Assembly: GCF_003060865.1 (NCBI RefSeq)
Contig: NZ_CP028918.1
Location: 1,910,001 to 1,974,000 of the forward strand
Length of the DNA: 64,000 nucleotides
From: Gemmobacter aquarius
Lineage (GTDB): Bacteria; Pseudomonadota; Alphaproteobacteria; Rhodobacterales; Rhodobacteraceae
Reading direction: 5' to 3'
The translations under genes were made by a program, and so were the position numbers. The notes under the pieces were generated by a model, which was not told the origin of the DNA, made no database searches, and saw nothing but the letters and a program-made list of their open reading frames with translations. Positions 23,433 through 32,379 of this stretch are shown here, piece by piece (position 1 is the stretch's first letter; each line of letters starts with the position of its first letter).

Positions 23433-26238
23433 CGCCCGTCTCCCCATCTGCCGCTCCACCGAGGAGCATTCCGATCACCGCTGCCGCCCGTGCTGCACTT
23501 TCGTCGAGCGATGTCGCAAGCGATGCCGCATCCGCCATGCCCGTTTCGCGCAAGATAAAGGCGCGTGCGCCTTCGCCCAAGGTGGCCGGATCGACGGTGT
23601 CTTCGGTGATCAGCCGCACCGCAGCCTGCACCCGCCAGAACAGCCTATAGGCATCGGTCAGGACCGACTGGTCGGAATCCGACAGGTGAGAGGCCTTTCC
23701 GCCCGCCCTGAGCTGGGCTTCGACCCCGCGCGCGGGGCTGGCCGACACAAGCGCAAGTGTTTCGGCCATCAGTTCCACATCCATCAGCCGCCCCGGTCCG
23801 TTCTTGGCCTCCCACGAGCCTTTGGCCGGTTTCGCAACCTGCAGGCGCGCCCGCATCGCTGCGACGTCGGACCGTACCGCCTCTCCCTGACCCTTGGTCG
23901 CCATGAGCGTCCTGCGGAAGGCCTCCAGTTCGGCCCGGAGCGGGGCCTCCCCCACAAGCGGCCGCGCGCGGGTCAGGGCGAGGTGTTCCCATGTCCAGGC
24001 TTCGGTTTCCTGATAGCTGCGGAAACTTTCCAGCGCGGTCGCCACCGGCCCTTGCCGCCCGCTGGGGCGCAGGCGCATGTCGACATCGTAAAGTTTGCCT
24101 TCGGCCATCGGCGCGGTCAGCGCGGTCACCAAGGCCTGCGTCAGCCTTGCGTAATAGGGGCGCAGCGCCAGCGGACGCGGGCCATCCGAGGCCTCGGCCC
24201 CTGCCCCGTCATAGATCACGATCAGGTCGAGGTCGGAGCCTGCATTGAGCCGCGCAGCCCCTAGTGAACCCATGCCGAGCACCACCGCCCCGCGCCCCGG
24301 CAAGGGCCCGTGCTTGCGCGTCATCTCGGCCACGACCACCGGCCAGAGTGCTGCGATCACCGCTTCGGCCAGATCGGCATACATCTTGCCGGCCTCGAAG
24401 GCGTCGATCAGGCCGCGCAGGTGGTGCACGCCGACGCGGAAGTGCCATTCCTTCATCCAGCGGCGGGCGGCGTCGAGTTTCGCCTCGTAGTCGGGTGCTT
24501 CGGCCATCCGGGCCGCACCATCGGCCACCAGCGCCGAAACGCCCGGCCATGGTGCGAAGAACGACCCGCCGATCACCCCGTCGAGTACGCTTGCATTGCG
24601 CGACAGGTATCGGGCGAGTGCAGGCGAGGTGGCAGCGATGTCGATGATGAGGTCGATCAGGGCGGGGTTCGCTTCGAACAGCGCGAAAAGCTGCACGCCT
24701 GCGGGCAGGCCGCGCAGGAAGCCGTCTAAAGCGACGAGCGCCTCGTCCGGGTTGGCAGCGCGGTTGAGGCGCGTCAGGAAAGCGGGGCGCAGGCGGCGGA
24801 AGATCTGCTGGGCGCGGTCGGACCGCAGGGCGGGATAGGCGGCCCAGCCTTGCACGATGGCTTGGGCGGTTTGCGAGAGTTCGGGCACCGCTTCGGCTGT
24901 GCCAGAAGGGGAGAAGAAGCCTTCGGTCAGGCGGTCGGTGCGGGTCAGACGGTCGAGAAGCCCGCTGCGGAAGGCGGCGTCATCCTCGCCGCAAAAGGCG
25001 GCGATGCGGGCAATGTCCGGGGCCATGGTGGGCAAGGTATGGGTCTGGGCGTCATGCACCATCTGCAAGCGATGCTCGACCTCGCGGTGGGAGCGGTAGA
25101 GCGTGACCAACTCGTCGCACACGTCTTGCGGAATCCAGCGTTGCGCGGCAAGGGCGCGCAGGCCGCCCACCGTGGTGCGGTCGCGCAGGGTCGCATCGCG
25201 GCCGCCGGCGATAAGCTGGCGGGTCTGGGTGAAGAACTCGATCTCGCGGATGCCGCCCTGACCGAGTTTCAGGTCGTGGCCTTCGACGGCAAGGGCGCGG
25301 TTCAACTGGCGGTGTTCGCGGATCCGCAGGCGCATGTCATGGGCGTCTTGAATCGCGACGAAATCGAGATGCTTGCGCCAGACGAAAGGCACCAGCGTCT
25401 TGAGGAACCGCGCCCCCGCCGCCAGATCGCCCGCGCAGGGTCGCGCCTTGATACAGGCGGCGCGTTCCCAAGTGCGCCCGACGCTTTCGTAATAGCTTTC
25501 CGCCGCCGCCATCGACATGCAGACGGGGGTTACCGCCGCATCGGGGCGCAGGCGCAGGTCGGTGCGGAAGACGTAGCCACCTGCCGTCAGGTCGGACAAA
25601 AGCGCCGTCATGCGGCGGGTGACACGGATGAACGAGGCGCGGGCTTCGTGTTCCACGCCTTTGTAACGGCTTTCGTCGAACAGGCAGACAAGGTCGATGT
25701 CGGAGGAATAGTTCAGCTCCCCAGCCCCCATCTTGCCCATGGCAAGCACCACCATGCCGCCCGCTGTGGCGATGTCGTCGGGGGTCGCACCGGGCAGGCG
25801 GCCACGGCGGATTTCCTCGGCCACGCCGGTCTTGATGGACAGATCGACCGCCAGATCGGCAAGGCGCGTGAGGGCGCCAGTGACCTGCTCCAAAGGCCAG
25901 ACACCGCCCAGATCGCAAAGTGCCGTGAACAGCGCCGCCCGCCGCTTGGCAAGGCGCAGCGCATCGGAAAGCTGGTCGGGCGTCGCGGCCGACATATCGG
26001 CCAGCAGGGCGTCGAAAGCCGCCTCGGGCGCGGCTGACAGGGCGTTTCGCAGCCAGTCACCTTCGCGCTGCATCAGATCGCGCAGAAAGGGGCTGCATCC
26101 GGCGGTCGCGGCCAGCAGGCCGGACAGAGCGGGCGGCAGGTCGGAGAATTGCGCTGCGATATCGGCGGCGACAGCTGCGTCATCGGCAAGCGGGGCGCGG
26201 GTCAGGCGGGCGGCGAAGGTCCGGGCGGTGTTGGTCAT
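23422..26238 (-). CDS. glnE: Bifunctional glutamine synthetase adenylyltransferase/deadenylase
   Basis: A 938-residue enzyme that adenylylates glutamine synthetase to switch it off and removes the AMP again, under control of PII. Two nucleotidyltransferase domains are visible: one with AMGKMGAGELNYSSDIDLVCLFD (near residue 150-175) and one with LGMGSLGAARLNAGSDLDLIVIYD (near residue 650-675). Each carries the G-S-x-x-D-x-D metal motif. A helical linker carrying the GlnD-like regulatory region separates them. The ATG giving MTNTARTFAARL fits the family start and is preferred over an upstream in-frame codon. Followed by a coupled 90-residue gene. Confidence 0.95.
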   Translation of the reverse strand: MTNTARTFAARLTRAPLADDAAVAADIAAQFSDLPPALSGLLAATAGCSPFLRDLMQREGDWLRNALSAAPEAAFDALLADMSAATPDQLSDALRLAKRRAALFTALCDLGGVWPLEQVTGALTRLADLAVDLSIKTGVAEEIRRGRLPGATPDDIATAGGMVVLAMGKMGAGELNYSSDIDLVCLFDESRYKGVEHEARASFIRVTRRMTALLSDLTAGGYVFRTDLRLRPDAAVTPVCMSMAAAESYYESVGRTWERAACIKARPCAGDLAAGARFLKTLVPFVWRKHLDFVAIQDAHDMRLRIREHRQLNRALAVEGHDLKLGQGGIREIEFFTQTRQLIAGGRDATLRDRTTVGGLRALAAQRWIPQDVCDELVTLYRSHREVEHRLQMVHDAQTHTLPTMAPDIARIAAFCGEDDAAFRSGLLDRLTRTDRLTEGFFSPSGTAEAVPELSQTAQAIVQGWAAYPALRSDRAQQIFRRLRPAFLTRLNRAANPDEALVALDGFLRGLPAGVQLFALFEANPALIDLIIDIAATSPALARYLSRNASVLDGVIGGSFFAPWPGVSALVADGAARMAEAPDYEAKLDAARRWMKEWHFRVGVHHLRGLIDAFEAGKMYADLAEAVIAALWPVVVAEMTRKHGPLPGRGAVVLGMGSLGAARLNAGSDLDLIVIYDGAGAEASDGPRPLALRPYYARLTQALVTALTAPMAEGKLYDVDMRLRPSGRQGPVATALESFRSYQETEAWTWEHLALTRARPLVGEAPLRAELEAFRRTLMATKGQGEAVRSDVAAMRARLQVAKPAKGSWEAKNGPGRLMDVELMAETLALVSASPARGVEAQLRAGGKASHLSDSDQSVLTDAYRLFWRVQAAVRLITEDTVDPATLGEGARAFILRETGMADAASLATSLDESAARAAAVIGMLLGGAADGETGDAD

Positions 26239-26492
26239 GGCGCATTGATGCGGTGCGGGCGGGGCGCGGTCAACCACCCCTGCCCTGTCTGCGTCTTGCC
26301 ATTGGGGTTTTCCAAATGGGAAGTGCCGCGCGGGGGGATGAACAGACGTGCGAGACGAAGCCGGGCACGATCAGGCAAGATGAAACCGCGATGTGAATTA
26401 TTTTAACATTGGCCCTTGCAGCGGGCCGTTGCCATACGCATCTCTTGGCATGTGAAACAGATTTACATCATCAAAACGGGGAGACACCGCCG

Positions 26493-26930
26493 ATGAGCTA
26501 CACGACCCAGACCCCTCCGATCACGGGCGGGATCATGTCCTTGCCGCGCCGGGCTGTCGGCTGGCTGGATGACCGGGGCAAGCCCGCGTGGATCGCGGCC
26601 ATGGTCCTCGGCTTCATCTTCGTCTGGCCTGTCGGCCTTGCCATCCTTGCCTATGTCATCTGGAGCAAACGCATGTTCAACAGGTCTTGCCGCTCGTCTG
26701 CCGCCCGCATGAGTTGGGGCGCCACCCGCGTCTACAATTCCTCGGGCAACACCGCTTTCGACGCCTACAAGGCAGAAACCCTGCGCCGTCTGGAAGACGA
26801 GCAGGCCGCCTTTGAAGGGTTCTTGCAGCGCCTGCGCGAGGCAAAGGACAAGTCGGAATTCGACAGCTTCATGGAAGACCGCAGCCGCAAGGCGCGGGCC
26901 GAAGATGAAGCACCGCGTTCGGACAACTGA
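26493..26930 (+). CDS. DUF2852 domain-containing membrane protein
   Basis: A 145-residue protein with one strong membrane segment (KPAWIAAMVLGFIFVWPVGLAILAYVIW, about residues 30-57) and a hydrophilic helical tail (YKAETLRRLEDEQAAFEGFLQRLREAKDK), which forms a short coiled coil. The WPVGLA...W-KRMF layout marks the DUF2852 family of alphaproteobacteria, of unknown role. GGGGAGA lies 9 bases before the ATG. A stem-loop terminator lies 7 bases after the stop, so this is probably a single-gene transcript. Confidence 0.82.
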   Translation: MSYTTQTPPITGGIMSLPRRAVGWLDDRGKPAWIAAMVLGFIFVWPVGLAILAYVIWSKRMFNRSCRSSAARMSWGATRVYNSSGNTAFDAYKAETLRRLEDEQAAFEGFLQRLREAKDKSEFDSFMEDRSRKARAEDEAPRSDN

Positions 26931-26936
26931 TCTTTC

Positions 26937-26963
26937 GGGGGCGGCGTTGTGCCGCCCCCCTTT
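26937..26963 (+). terminator. Rho-independent-type terminator after the DUF2852 gene
   Basis: GGGGGCGGC pairs perfectly with GCCGCCCCC over a GTTGT loop, followed by a short CTTTA tail. The stem is strong, but the T tract is short. Confidence 0.65.
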
Positions 26964-26984
26964 ACGCCACGAGGACCGCTTCCC

Positions 26985-27437
26985 ATGTATCAGCCCATGA
27001 GTTTTGACCACGCCCTGCCCGACCCCGACCGCCATGCCGCCTTTTACGACGGTGTCGTGCCGAAACGCGCGCTGGCATGGGTTGTCGATACGATCTTCGT
27101 GACACTGATCGTCGCCGTGGTCACGCTGTTCACCGCCTTTACCGCGCTGTTCTTCCTGCCGCTATTGTGGCTGACGGTGGGGTTCGTCTACCGCTGGGTC
27201 ACGCTTTCGGGGCGGTCGGCGACATGGGGGATGCGGCTTTTGGGGATCGAATTCCTGGACCGCACGGGCATGCGCTTCGACGCGGGCACGGCTTTTGCCC
27301 ATACGCTGGGCTATACGCTGTCGATGGCCTTCGTGCTGCCGCAGGTGATCTCGGTCGGGTTGATGTGCCTGTCGCAGCGGGGTCAGGGGTTGTCGGACAT
27401 GCTGCTCGGGTCGGTCGCGATCAACAGGGCGGGATGA
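26985..27437 (+). CDS. RDD family membrane protein
   Basis: A 150-residue protein of the RDD family, named for Arg-Asp-Asp residues; some members are proposed cation/proton transporters. The first helix is preceded by PKRALAWVVDTIFV, where R and D match the family motif. A second helix pair (TALFFLPLLWLTVGFVYRW) follows, then WGMRLLGIEFLDRTGMR, a typical segment, and SMAFVLPQVISVGLM. The ATG giving MYQPMSFDHALPDPD follows GAGGACC; a longer frame is not supported. The terminator upstream separates it from the DUF2852 gene. Confidence 0.85.
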   Translation: MYQPMSFDHALPDPDRHAAFYDGVVPKRALAWVVDTIFVTLIVAVVTLFTAFTALFFLPLLWLTVGFVYRWVTLSGRSATWGMRLLGIEFLDRTGMRFDAGTAFAHTLGYTLSMAFVLPQVISVGLMCLSQRGQGLSDMLLGSVAINRAG

Positions 27438-27564
27438 CTCCAAAGGGGATTTTCCGGTACTGAAAGCGGGCGGCGGGGCGACTCGCCGCTTGGCGGGGGG
27501 CGTGAGGCTTGCTAGGGTAAGGGCCGGACCTGACTGAAATCCTTATTCCACGCATGAACGGCTG

Positions 27565-28404
27565 ATGCGGCACACCCTTCCGATAGCGCCCCAATTCTAT
27601 GTGACGGCCCCGCAGCCCTGCCCGTATCTGGACGGGCGGATGGAGCGTAAGCTGTTCACGGCGCTGCAGGGCGAGCACGCGCAAAAGCTGAACGACACGC
27701 TGTCCAAGCAGGGCTTCCGCCGCAGCCAGAACGTACTTTACCGCCCGTCCTGCGCGGAATGTTCGGCCTGCCTGTCGGCCCGCATCCGCGTGGCCGATTT
27801 CATCCCCAGCCGCAGCCACAAGCGCGTGCTGAAAAAGGCCGAGGGGTTGCGCCGCAATGCGACCAGCCCTTGGGCGACCGAGGAACAGTTCGGCCTGTTC
27901 CGCCGCTATCTCGACACGCGCCATGCCGATGGCGGGATGGCCGATATGGATATCTTCGAATTCGCCGCGATGATCGAGGAAACCCCGATCAAGAGCCGTG
28001 TGATCGAATACACCCGCCCCCCCGGTCTGGGCGAACGCGGGCGCCCCTTGGCCGCCGTCTGCCTGACCGATGTGTTCGATGACGGGCTGAGCATGGTCTA
28101 CAGCTTTTACGACCCCGATCTGGCCGACCTGTCTCTGGGCACTTACGTGATCCTCGACCATATCGCCATCGCGCGCGAGGCGGGCTTGCCTTATGTCTAT
28201 CTGGGCTATTGGGTGCCCGGCAGCCGCAAGATGGGCTACAAGGCGGGCTTTCCGGCGCTGGAAATCTACAAGGGCGGGCGCTGGCAGGATCTGGGCGATC
28301 CGGCGGACCACAAGGCCGAGTTGCACCCCCTGTCGGTCGATCCGATTGCCGAACAGGTGGCGCGGATCAACCTGCCCGACACGCGCACCCCGCCGCGGGA
28401 ATGA
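27565..28404 (+). CDS. bpt: Aspartate/glutamate leucyltransferase (Bpt, arginyltransferase family)
   Basis: A 279-residue N-degron enzyme that transfers leucine from Leu-tRNA to proteins with N-terminal Asp or Glu, marking them for ClpS/ClpAP; the Bpt activity is established in Vibrio. The N-terminal ATE region shows [15 protein letters not shown] and the Cys cluster [16 protein letters not shown]. The C-terminal GNAT-like part has [28 protein letters not shown] and [24 protein letters not shown]. The stop overlaps the start of the VOC gene by four bases. The window also holds a tRNA-Leu gene, though not necessarily the donor. Confidence 0.94.
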   Translation: MRHTLPIAPQFYVTAPQPCPYLDGRMERKLFTALQGEHAQKLNDTLSKQGFRRSQNVLYRPSCAECSACLSARIRVADFIPSRSHKRVLKKAEGLRRNATSPWATEEQFGLFRRYLDTRHADGGMADMDIFEFAAMIEETPIKSRVIEYTRPPGLGERGRPLAAVCLTDVFDDGLSMVYSFYDPDLADLSLGTYVILDHIAIAREAGLPYVYLGYWVPGSRKMGYKAGFPALEIYKGGRWQDLGDPADHKAELHPLSVDPIAEQVARINLPDTRTPPRE

Positions 28405-28790
28405 GCCGCGGCGTTCTGTCTGCTGTGGCGCTGGTGGTGCCTGATTATGACCCCGCGATCCGCTTTTTCGTCGATATCATGGGCTTTTCGCTGACCGAAG
28501 ACATCGCGGTGGGCGCAAAGCGCTGGGTGACGGTCACTCCGCCGGGGGGCGGGGCGCGGCTGGTGCTTGCACGGGCCGAAGGCGCGGCGCAACGCGCGGC
28601 CATCGGCGCGCAGGGGGCCGGGCGGGTGTTTTTGTTCCTGACGACCGATGATCTGGCCCGCGACCGCAAGCGGATGGAGGCGGCGGGGGTCGTGTTCGAA
28701 GAGCCGGTCAGGACCGAGCCTTATGGCCGCGTCTGCGTCTGGCGCGATCCGTTCGGCAACCGCTGGGACCTGATCCAACCGGCGGTGTAA
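28401..28790 (+). CDS. VOC/glyoxalase superfamily protein
   Basis: A 129-residue vicinal-oxygen-chelate protein with the two-fold beta-alpha-beta-beta-beta repeat: [25 protein letters not shown] in the first half, [28 protein letters not shown] and the closing [19 protein letters not shown] in the second. The final [11 protein letters not shown] is the usual metal/substrate edge. The reaction is unknown (glyoxalase, dioxygenase and antibiotic-resistance branches share the fold). Translationally coupled to bpt through ATGA. Confidence 0.85.
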   Translation: MSRGVLSAVALVVPDYDPAIRFFVDIMGFSLTEDIAVGAKRWVTVTPPGGGARLVLARAEGAAQRAAIGAQGAGRVFLFLTTDDLARDRKRMEAAGVVFEEPVRTEPYGRVCVWRDPFGNRWDLIQPAV

Positions 28791-28820
28791 GGCGGGACCG
28801 CCATGGCCCCGCCCCGATGG

Positions 28821-29426
28821 TTACTTGATCAAACCTTCGGCCTTCATCGCCGACTGCACTGCCGGACGGGCCGCGACGCGGGCGCGCCATGCGTTCAGGT
28901 TCGGAAAGGCGGACAGGTCATGCTTGAGGCTGCCCGACCAGTTGGTAACGGTAAAGAGATAGGCATCAGCGGGGGTGAAACTGCCCCCCAAAAGCCATTC
29001 GCGGCCATCGGAGAGGCGGTCTTCGACCAGTTTCAAGCGGCTGTCCAGAAGCGCGATCTGGGCATCGCGTGCCGCGCCTTCCAACCCGCGGAAGAAGGGC
29101 GAATAGGTCTTGTGCACCTCGGTCGAAACGAAGTTCAGCAGTTCTTGCAGGCGGGCGCGGTCCAGCGTGCCTGCGGCGGGAAGCGCACCGGGGGTCAGGC
29201 TGTCGGCCACGTATTGCATGATCGCCACGCCCTCGCCGAGGATCTGCCCATCGTCGAGTTCGAGGACAGGCACGGCGCCGCGCGGGGAGATGCCAAGGAA
29301 ATCGGCGCCCGTCTCGGTTTTCTTGGCACGGATGTCGGCGCGTTCGATGGCAAAGGGTTTGCCGGTTTCGGCCAGAACGATATGCGAGGCGAGCGAGCAG
29401 GCACCGGGGGAGTAATACAGTTTCAT
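28821..29426 (-). CDS. gstA: Glutathione S-transferase, beta class (GstA-like)
   Basis: A 201-residue cytoplasmic glutathione transferase. The N-terminal thioredoxin-like domain starts MKLYYSPGACSLASHIVLAE, where YSPGACSL with the cysteine at position 10 is typical of bacterial beta-class enzymes. RGAVPVLELDDG and the following LGEGVAIMQYVAD make up the glutathione site. The C-terminal helical domain has FTPADAYLFTVTNW. Length fits the class. It is convergent with the VOC gene and divergent from the ilv leader region. Confidence 0.93.
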   Translation of the reverse strand: MKLYYSPGACSLASHIVLAETGKPFAIERADIRAKKTETGADFLGISPRGAVPVLELDDGQILGEGVAIMQYVADSLTPGALPAAGTLDRARLQELLNFVSTEVHKTYSPFFRGLEGAARDAQIALLDSRLKLVEDRLSDGREWLLGGSFTPADAYLFTVTNWSGSLKHDLSAFPNLNAWRARVAARPAVQSAMKAEGLIK

Positions 29427-29529
29427 GGCAGGTTCCTTGGGGTTACGCGCCGGAGGGACCGGCTTTGTCTTGCCGACAGCATGTAGCCGCTGAACGCTCC
29501 TGTGCCAAGCGTCGGGGCGAGTCGGCCAG

Positions 29530-29565
29530 GCGCACAGACCCCGCGCACAGACCCCGCGCACAGAC
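29530..29565 (+). repeat. 13-bp tandem repeat GCGCACAGACCCC
   Basis: Two perfect copies followed by the first ten bases of a third, in the gap between gstA and the ilv promoter, about 100 bases upstream of the predicted -35. No coding role is visible. Confidence 0.75.
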
Positions 29566-29658
29566 GCGCAATTTGCGAAGATTGCGCGAATAGATGTCAG
29601 AAAGAAAGAAAGCTTCAATTTTAGGCCGCCCTGCGACACTTTAGATGCGTTTTTGCGG

Positions 29659-29687
29659 TTGACGCCCGCAAGGTGCCACCCTAGTTT
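29659..29687 (+). promoter_or_regulatory. Candidate promoter of the ilv leader
   Basis: TTGACG and TAGTTT are 17 bases apart. Transcription should begin near 29694, about 33 bases before the leader peptide and about 175 bases before ilvB. Confidence 0.55.
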
Positions 29688-29726
29688 CCCGCCAGAGACA
29701 GGTTTTGGCTTACCAAGGGGGCGGCG

Positions 29727-29774
29727 GTGTCCGGCATTCTTGTAGAAGTAAGGAAACGGCGCATGGGGCGGTAA
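29727..29774 (+). CDS. ilv leader peptide (15 aa)
   Basis: GTG starts a 15-codon frame read as MSGILVEVRKRRMGR, ending in TAA. AAGGGGG lies 6 bases before the GTG. Codons 4-6 are Ile-Leu-Val in a row and codon 8 is another Val, the exact products of the downstream pathway. They use ATT, CTT, GTA and GTA, which are uncommon in this GC-rich genome. The last codons overlap the 5' arm of the antiterminator, the arrangement expected for attenuation by ribosome stalling. Too short for gene finders. Confidence 0.7.
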   Translation: MSGILVEVRKRRMGR

Positions 29775-29825
29775 CGCTGACCATATGGTTCCCATGCGCC
29801 CCCGACTGAAAACCGGGGGCTTTTT
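29758..29825 (+). promoter_or_regulatory. Transcription attenuator of ilvBN
   Basis: Two mutually exclusive structures are visible. GGCGCATGGG (29758-29767) pairs perfectly with CCCATGCGCC (29791-29800). The terminator GCCCCCG (29798-29804) / CGGGGGC (29814-29820), followed by TTTTT, shares bases 29798-29800 with it. A ribosome stalled at the Ile-Leu-Val codons leaves the first arm free, so the antiterminator forms. A ribosome reaching the TAA covers that arm and the terminator forms. Confidence 0.7.
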
Positions 29826-29870
29826 GTTGCGCGAAGGGGTCCGGATGGGACCCGACGAGAGGAAGAGATT

Positions 29871-31643
29871 ATGACCACGACAGCGACCAAGGCACAGATC
29901 ATGACCGGCGCCCGCATGGTGGTGCAGGCGTTGAAAGACCAAGGGGTCGAAGTGGTTTTCGGCTATCCCGGCGGTGCGGTGCTGCCGATCTATGACGAGA
30001 TCTTTCAGCAAAACGACATCCGCCACATCCTTGTGCGCCACGAACAGGGTGCGGTGCATATGGCCGAGGGTTATGCACGTTCGACCGGTAAACCCGGCGT
30101 GGTGCTGGTGACATCGGGTCCCGGTGCGACCAATGCGGTGACGGGGCTGACCGATGCGCTGCTGGATTCGATCCCGCTGGTGGTGCTGACCGGCCAGGTT
30201 CCGACCTTCATGATCGGGACCGATGGCTTTCAGGAGGCCGATACGGTCGGCATCACGCGGCCTTGCACCAAGCACAACTGGCTGGTCAAGGACACGGCTG
30301 ACCTGTCGGCGACGATCCATACCGCGTTTCACGTGGCGATGTCGGGCCGCCCCGGTCCGGTGCTGATCGACATTCCGAAAGATGTGCAGTTTGCCACGGC
30401 GACCTATACGCCGAAGGAGCTGACCAAGGCGTCGCATTACCAGCCGCGCCGCAAGGGCGACATGGAGCAGGTGCTGCGTCTGGTCGAGATGATGGAAACC
30501 GCCGAGCGGCCGGTGTTCTATACCGGCGGCGGCGTGATAAACTCGGGCCCCGAGGCGAGCCGTTTGCTGCGCGAGCTGGTGGCTGCGACCGATTTTCCGA
30601 TCACCTCGACCCTGATGGGGCTGGGCTGCTATCCGGCGAGCGGCAAGAACTGGCTCGGGATGCTGGGGATGCACGGGCTTTACGAGGCCAATCTGGCGAT
30701 GCACGGCTGCGATCTGATGATCAACATCGGCGCGCGCTTCGATGACCGCATCACGGGGCGGATCGCGGATTTCAGCCCGCGCTCGCGCAAGGCGCATATC
30801 GATATCGACCCGTCCTCGATCAACAAGGTGATCCGCGTGGATGTTCCGATCGTGGGCGATGTGGGCACGGTGCTTGCCGATGTGCTGGCGGTCTGGAAAG
30901 AGCGCGGATCGAAGACCAATCAGGGCGGGCTGGCCAAATGGTGGAAGCAGATCGCCGAATGGCGCGCTGTGAAATGCCTGAGCTACAAGAACTCGGACAA
31001 GGTCATCAAACCGCAATACGCACTTGAGCGGCTGGAAGCCCTGACCAAAGGGATGGACCGTTACATCACGACCGAAGTGGGCCAGCACCAGATGTGGGCG
31101 GCGCAATACCTCGGCTTCGAGGGACCGAACCGCTGGATGACGAGCGGCGGTTTGGGGACGATGGGATACGGGTTGCCCGCATCCATCGGTGTGCAGATCG
31201 CGCATCCCGAGGCGGTGGTGATCAACGTGGCGGGCGAGGCGTCGTGGCTGATGAACATGCAGGAGATGGGCACGGCGATGCAGTTCCGCGCGCCGGTCAA
31301 GCAGTTCATCCTGAACAACGAGCGGCTTGGCATGGTGCGCCAGTGGCAGGAATTGCTGCATGGCGAGCGTTATTCGCAAAGCTGGTCGGAAAGCTTGCCC
31401 GATTTCGTCAAACTGGCGGAAGCCTTCGGCTGCAAGGGGTTGAAGTGTTCGGACCCCAAGGATCTGGACGATGCGATCATGGAGATGCTGCGCTATGACG
31501 GGCCGGTGATCTTTGATTGCCTCGTGGAAAAGCACGAAAACTGTTTCCCGATGATCCCGAGCGGCAAGCCGCATAACGAGATGCTGCTGGGCGATGCCGA
31601 TACCCAAGGGGTGATCGGCGCCAAAGGCGCGGTTCTGGTGTGA
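29871..31643 (+). CDS. ilvB: Acetolactate synthase, large (catalytic) subunit
   Basis: A 590-residue thiamine-diphosphate enzyme catalysing the first shared step of Ile, Val and Leu synthesis. It has the N-terminal ThDP Pyr domain with the catalytic Glu in [17 protein letters not shown], a central domain and the C-terminal PP domain with [19 protein letters not shown]. The Mg/ThDP motif reads [11 protein letters not shown], with Glu456 in place of the usual Asp of GDGS/GDAS, perhaps a family-level variant. GAGGAAGAG precedes the ATG. The small subunit follows 79 bases downstream. Expression is probably set by the attenuator in its leader. Confidence 0.95.
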   Translation: MTTTATKAQIMTGARMVVQALKDQGVEVVFGYPGGAVLPIYDEIFQQNDIRHILVRHEQGAVHMAEGYARSTGKPGVVLVTSGPGATNAVTGLTDALLDSIPLVVLTGQVPTFMIGTDGFQEADTVGITRPCTKHNWLVKDTADLSATIHTAFHVAMSGRPGPVLIDIPKDVQFATATYTPKELTKASHYQPRRKGDMEQVLRLVEMMETAERPVFYTGGGVINSGPEASRLLRELVAATDFPITSTLMGLGCYPASGKNWLGMLGMHGLYEANLAMHGCDLMINIGARFDDRITGRIADFSPRSRKAHIDIDPSSINKVIRVDVPIVGDVGTVLADVLAVWKERGSKTNQGGLAKWWKQIAEWRAVKCLSYKNSDKVIKPQYALERLEALTKGMDRYITTEVGQHQMWAAQYLGFEGPNRWMTSGGLGTMGYGLPASIGVQIAHPEAVVINVAGEASWLMNMQEMGTAMQFRAPVKQFILNNERLGMVRQWQELLHGERYSQSWSESLPDFVKLAEAFGCKGLKCSDPKDLDDAIMEMLRYDGPVIFDCLVEKHENCFPMIPSGKPHNEMLLGDADTQGVIGAKGAVLV

Positions 31644-31652
31644 TCTGGAGGA

Positions 31653-31710
31653 GCGGGGGGTTTCACACCCCCCGCACCCCCCGTGGGATATTTTTCGACA
31701 GAAAATGAAG
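31653..31710 (+). repeat. Dispersed GC-stem / GGGATATTT element
   Basis: GCGGGGGGT pairs with ACCCCCCGC, followed by a C-run, GTGGGATATTTTTCGACAG and AAAATGAAG. It occupies the ilvB-ilvN gap inside an operon, so its stem should not be a full terminator if ilvN depends on the ilvB promoter. Confidence 0.75.
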
Positions 31711-31722
31711 GGAGTGGTCGGG

Positions 31723-32283
31723 ATGTCGGCGCTCAATATCAAAAAAGGCTCTTCGAGCCACTCGGCCTACGATTTGCGCGACCCGAATGCGCTGGTGATC
31801 GAACAGCACACGCTGGCGGTGCTGGTCGACAACGAAAGCGGCGTGTTGGCGCGGGTGATCGGGCTGTTTTCGGGGCGGGGCTACAACATCGACAGCCTGA
31901 CGGTTGCCGAGGTGGACCATGCCGGGCACCGGTCGCGGATTACGGTGGTGACGCGGGGCACGCCGCAGGTGATCGAGCAGATCAAGGCGCAACTGGCGCG
32001 GATGGTGCCGGTGCATGATGTGCACGACCTGACCGCCGAGGGGCCTGCCGTGCAGCGGGAACTGGCGCTGTTCAAGGTGGCGGGCAAGGGCGAGGCGCGG
32101 ATCGAGGCGCTGCGGCTGGCCGAGATCTTCCGCGCCAATGTGGTCGATTCGACGCTGGAGAGCTTCGTCTTCGAGATCACCGGCACGCCGGAAAAGATCG
32201 ACGCCTTTGGCGACCTGATGCGCCCGCTCGGCCTGCGCGAGATGGCGCGGACGGGTGTTGCCGCGCTGGCGCGGGGGGCCTGA
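31723..32283 (+). CDS. ilvN: Acetolactate synthase, small (regulatory) subunit
   Basis: A 186-residue regulatory subunit that activates IlvB and confers valine feedback inhibition. The N-terminal ACT domain reads HTLAVLVDNESGVLARVIGLFSGRGYNIDSLTV, and the C-terminal ALS_ss domain VQRELALFKVAGKGEARIEALRLAEIFRANVVD with FEITGTPEKIDAF. The ATG giving MSALNIKKGS is preferred; an in-frame start six codons earlier lies inside the repeat element. Together with ilvB it forms the complete holoenzyme operon. Confidence 0.95.
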   Translation: MSALNIKKGSSSHSAYDLRDPNALVIEQHTLAVLVDNESGVLARVIGLFSGRGYNIDSLTVAEVDHAGHRSRITVVTRGTPQVIEQIKAQLARMVPVHDVHDLTAEGPAVQRELALFKVAGKGEARIEALRLAEIFRANVVDSTLESFVFEITGTPEKIDAFGDLMRPLGLREMARTGVAALARGA

Positions 32284-32292
32284 CCGGACACG

Positions 32293-32352
32293 GCGGGGGG
32301 CCAGCCCCCCGCACCCCCCGCACCCCCGGGAATATTCATGACAAGATGAAAC
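32293..32352 (+). repeat. Dispersed GC-stem element, diverged copy
   Basis: GCGGGGGGC pairs with GCCCCCCGC over a CA loop, followed by two C-runs and GGGAATATTCATGACAAG then ATGAAAC. The plan is that of the GAGGATATTT family, but the last third differs. It lies in the convergent gap between ilvN and ccmH and could end both transcripts. Confidence 0.6.
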
Positions 32353-32379
32353 GGGGCGCGGCGTTCGGCTTTGCGCCCC

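Noticed and set aside
29681..29917. 78-codon minus-strand frame over the ilv leader
   Set aside because: It covers the promoter, attenuator and ilvB start on the wrong strand and has no ribosome binding site; the plus-strand leader explains the region.
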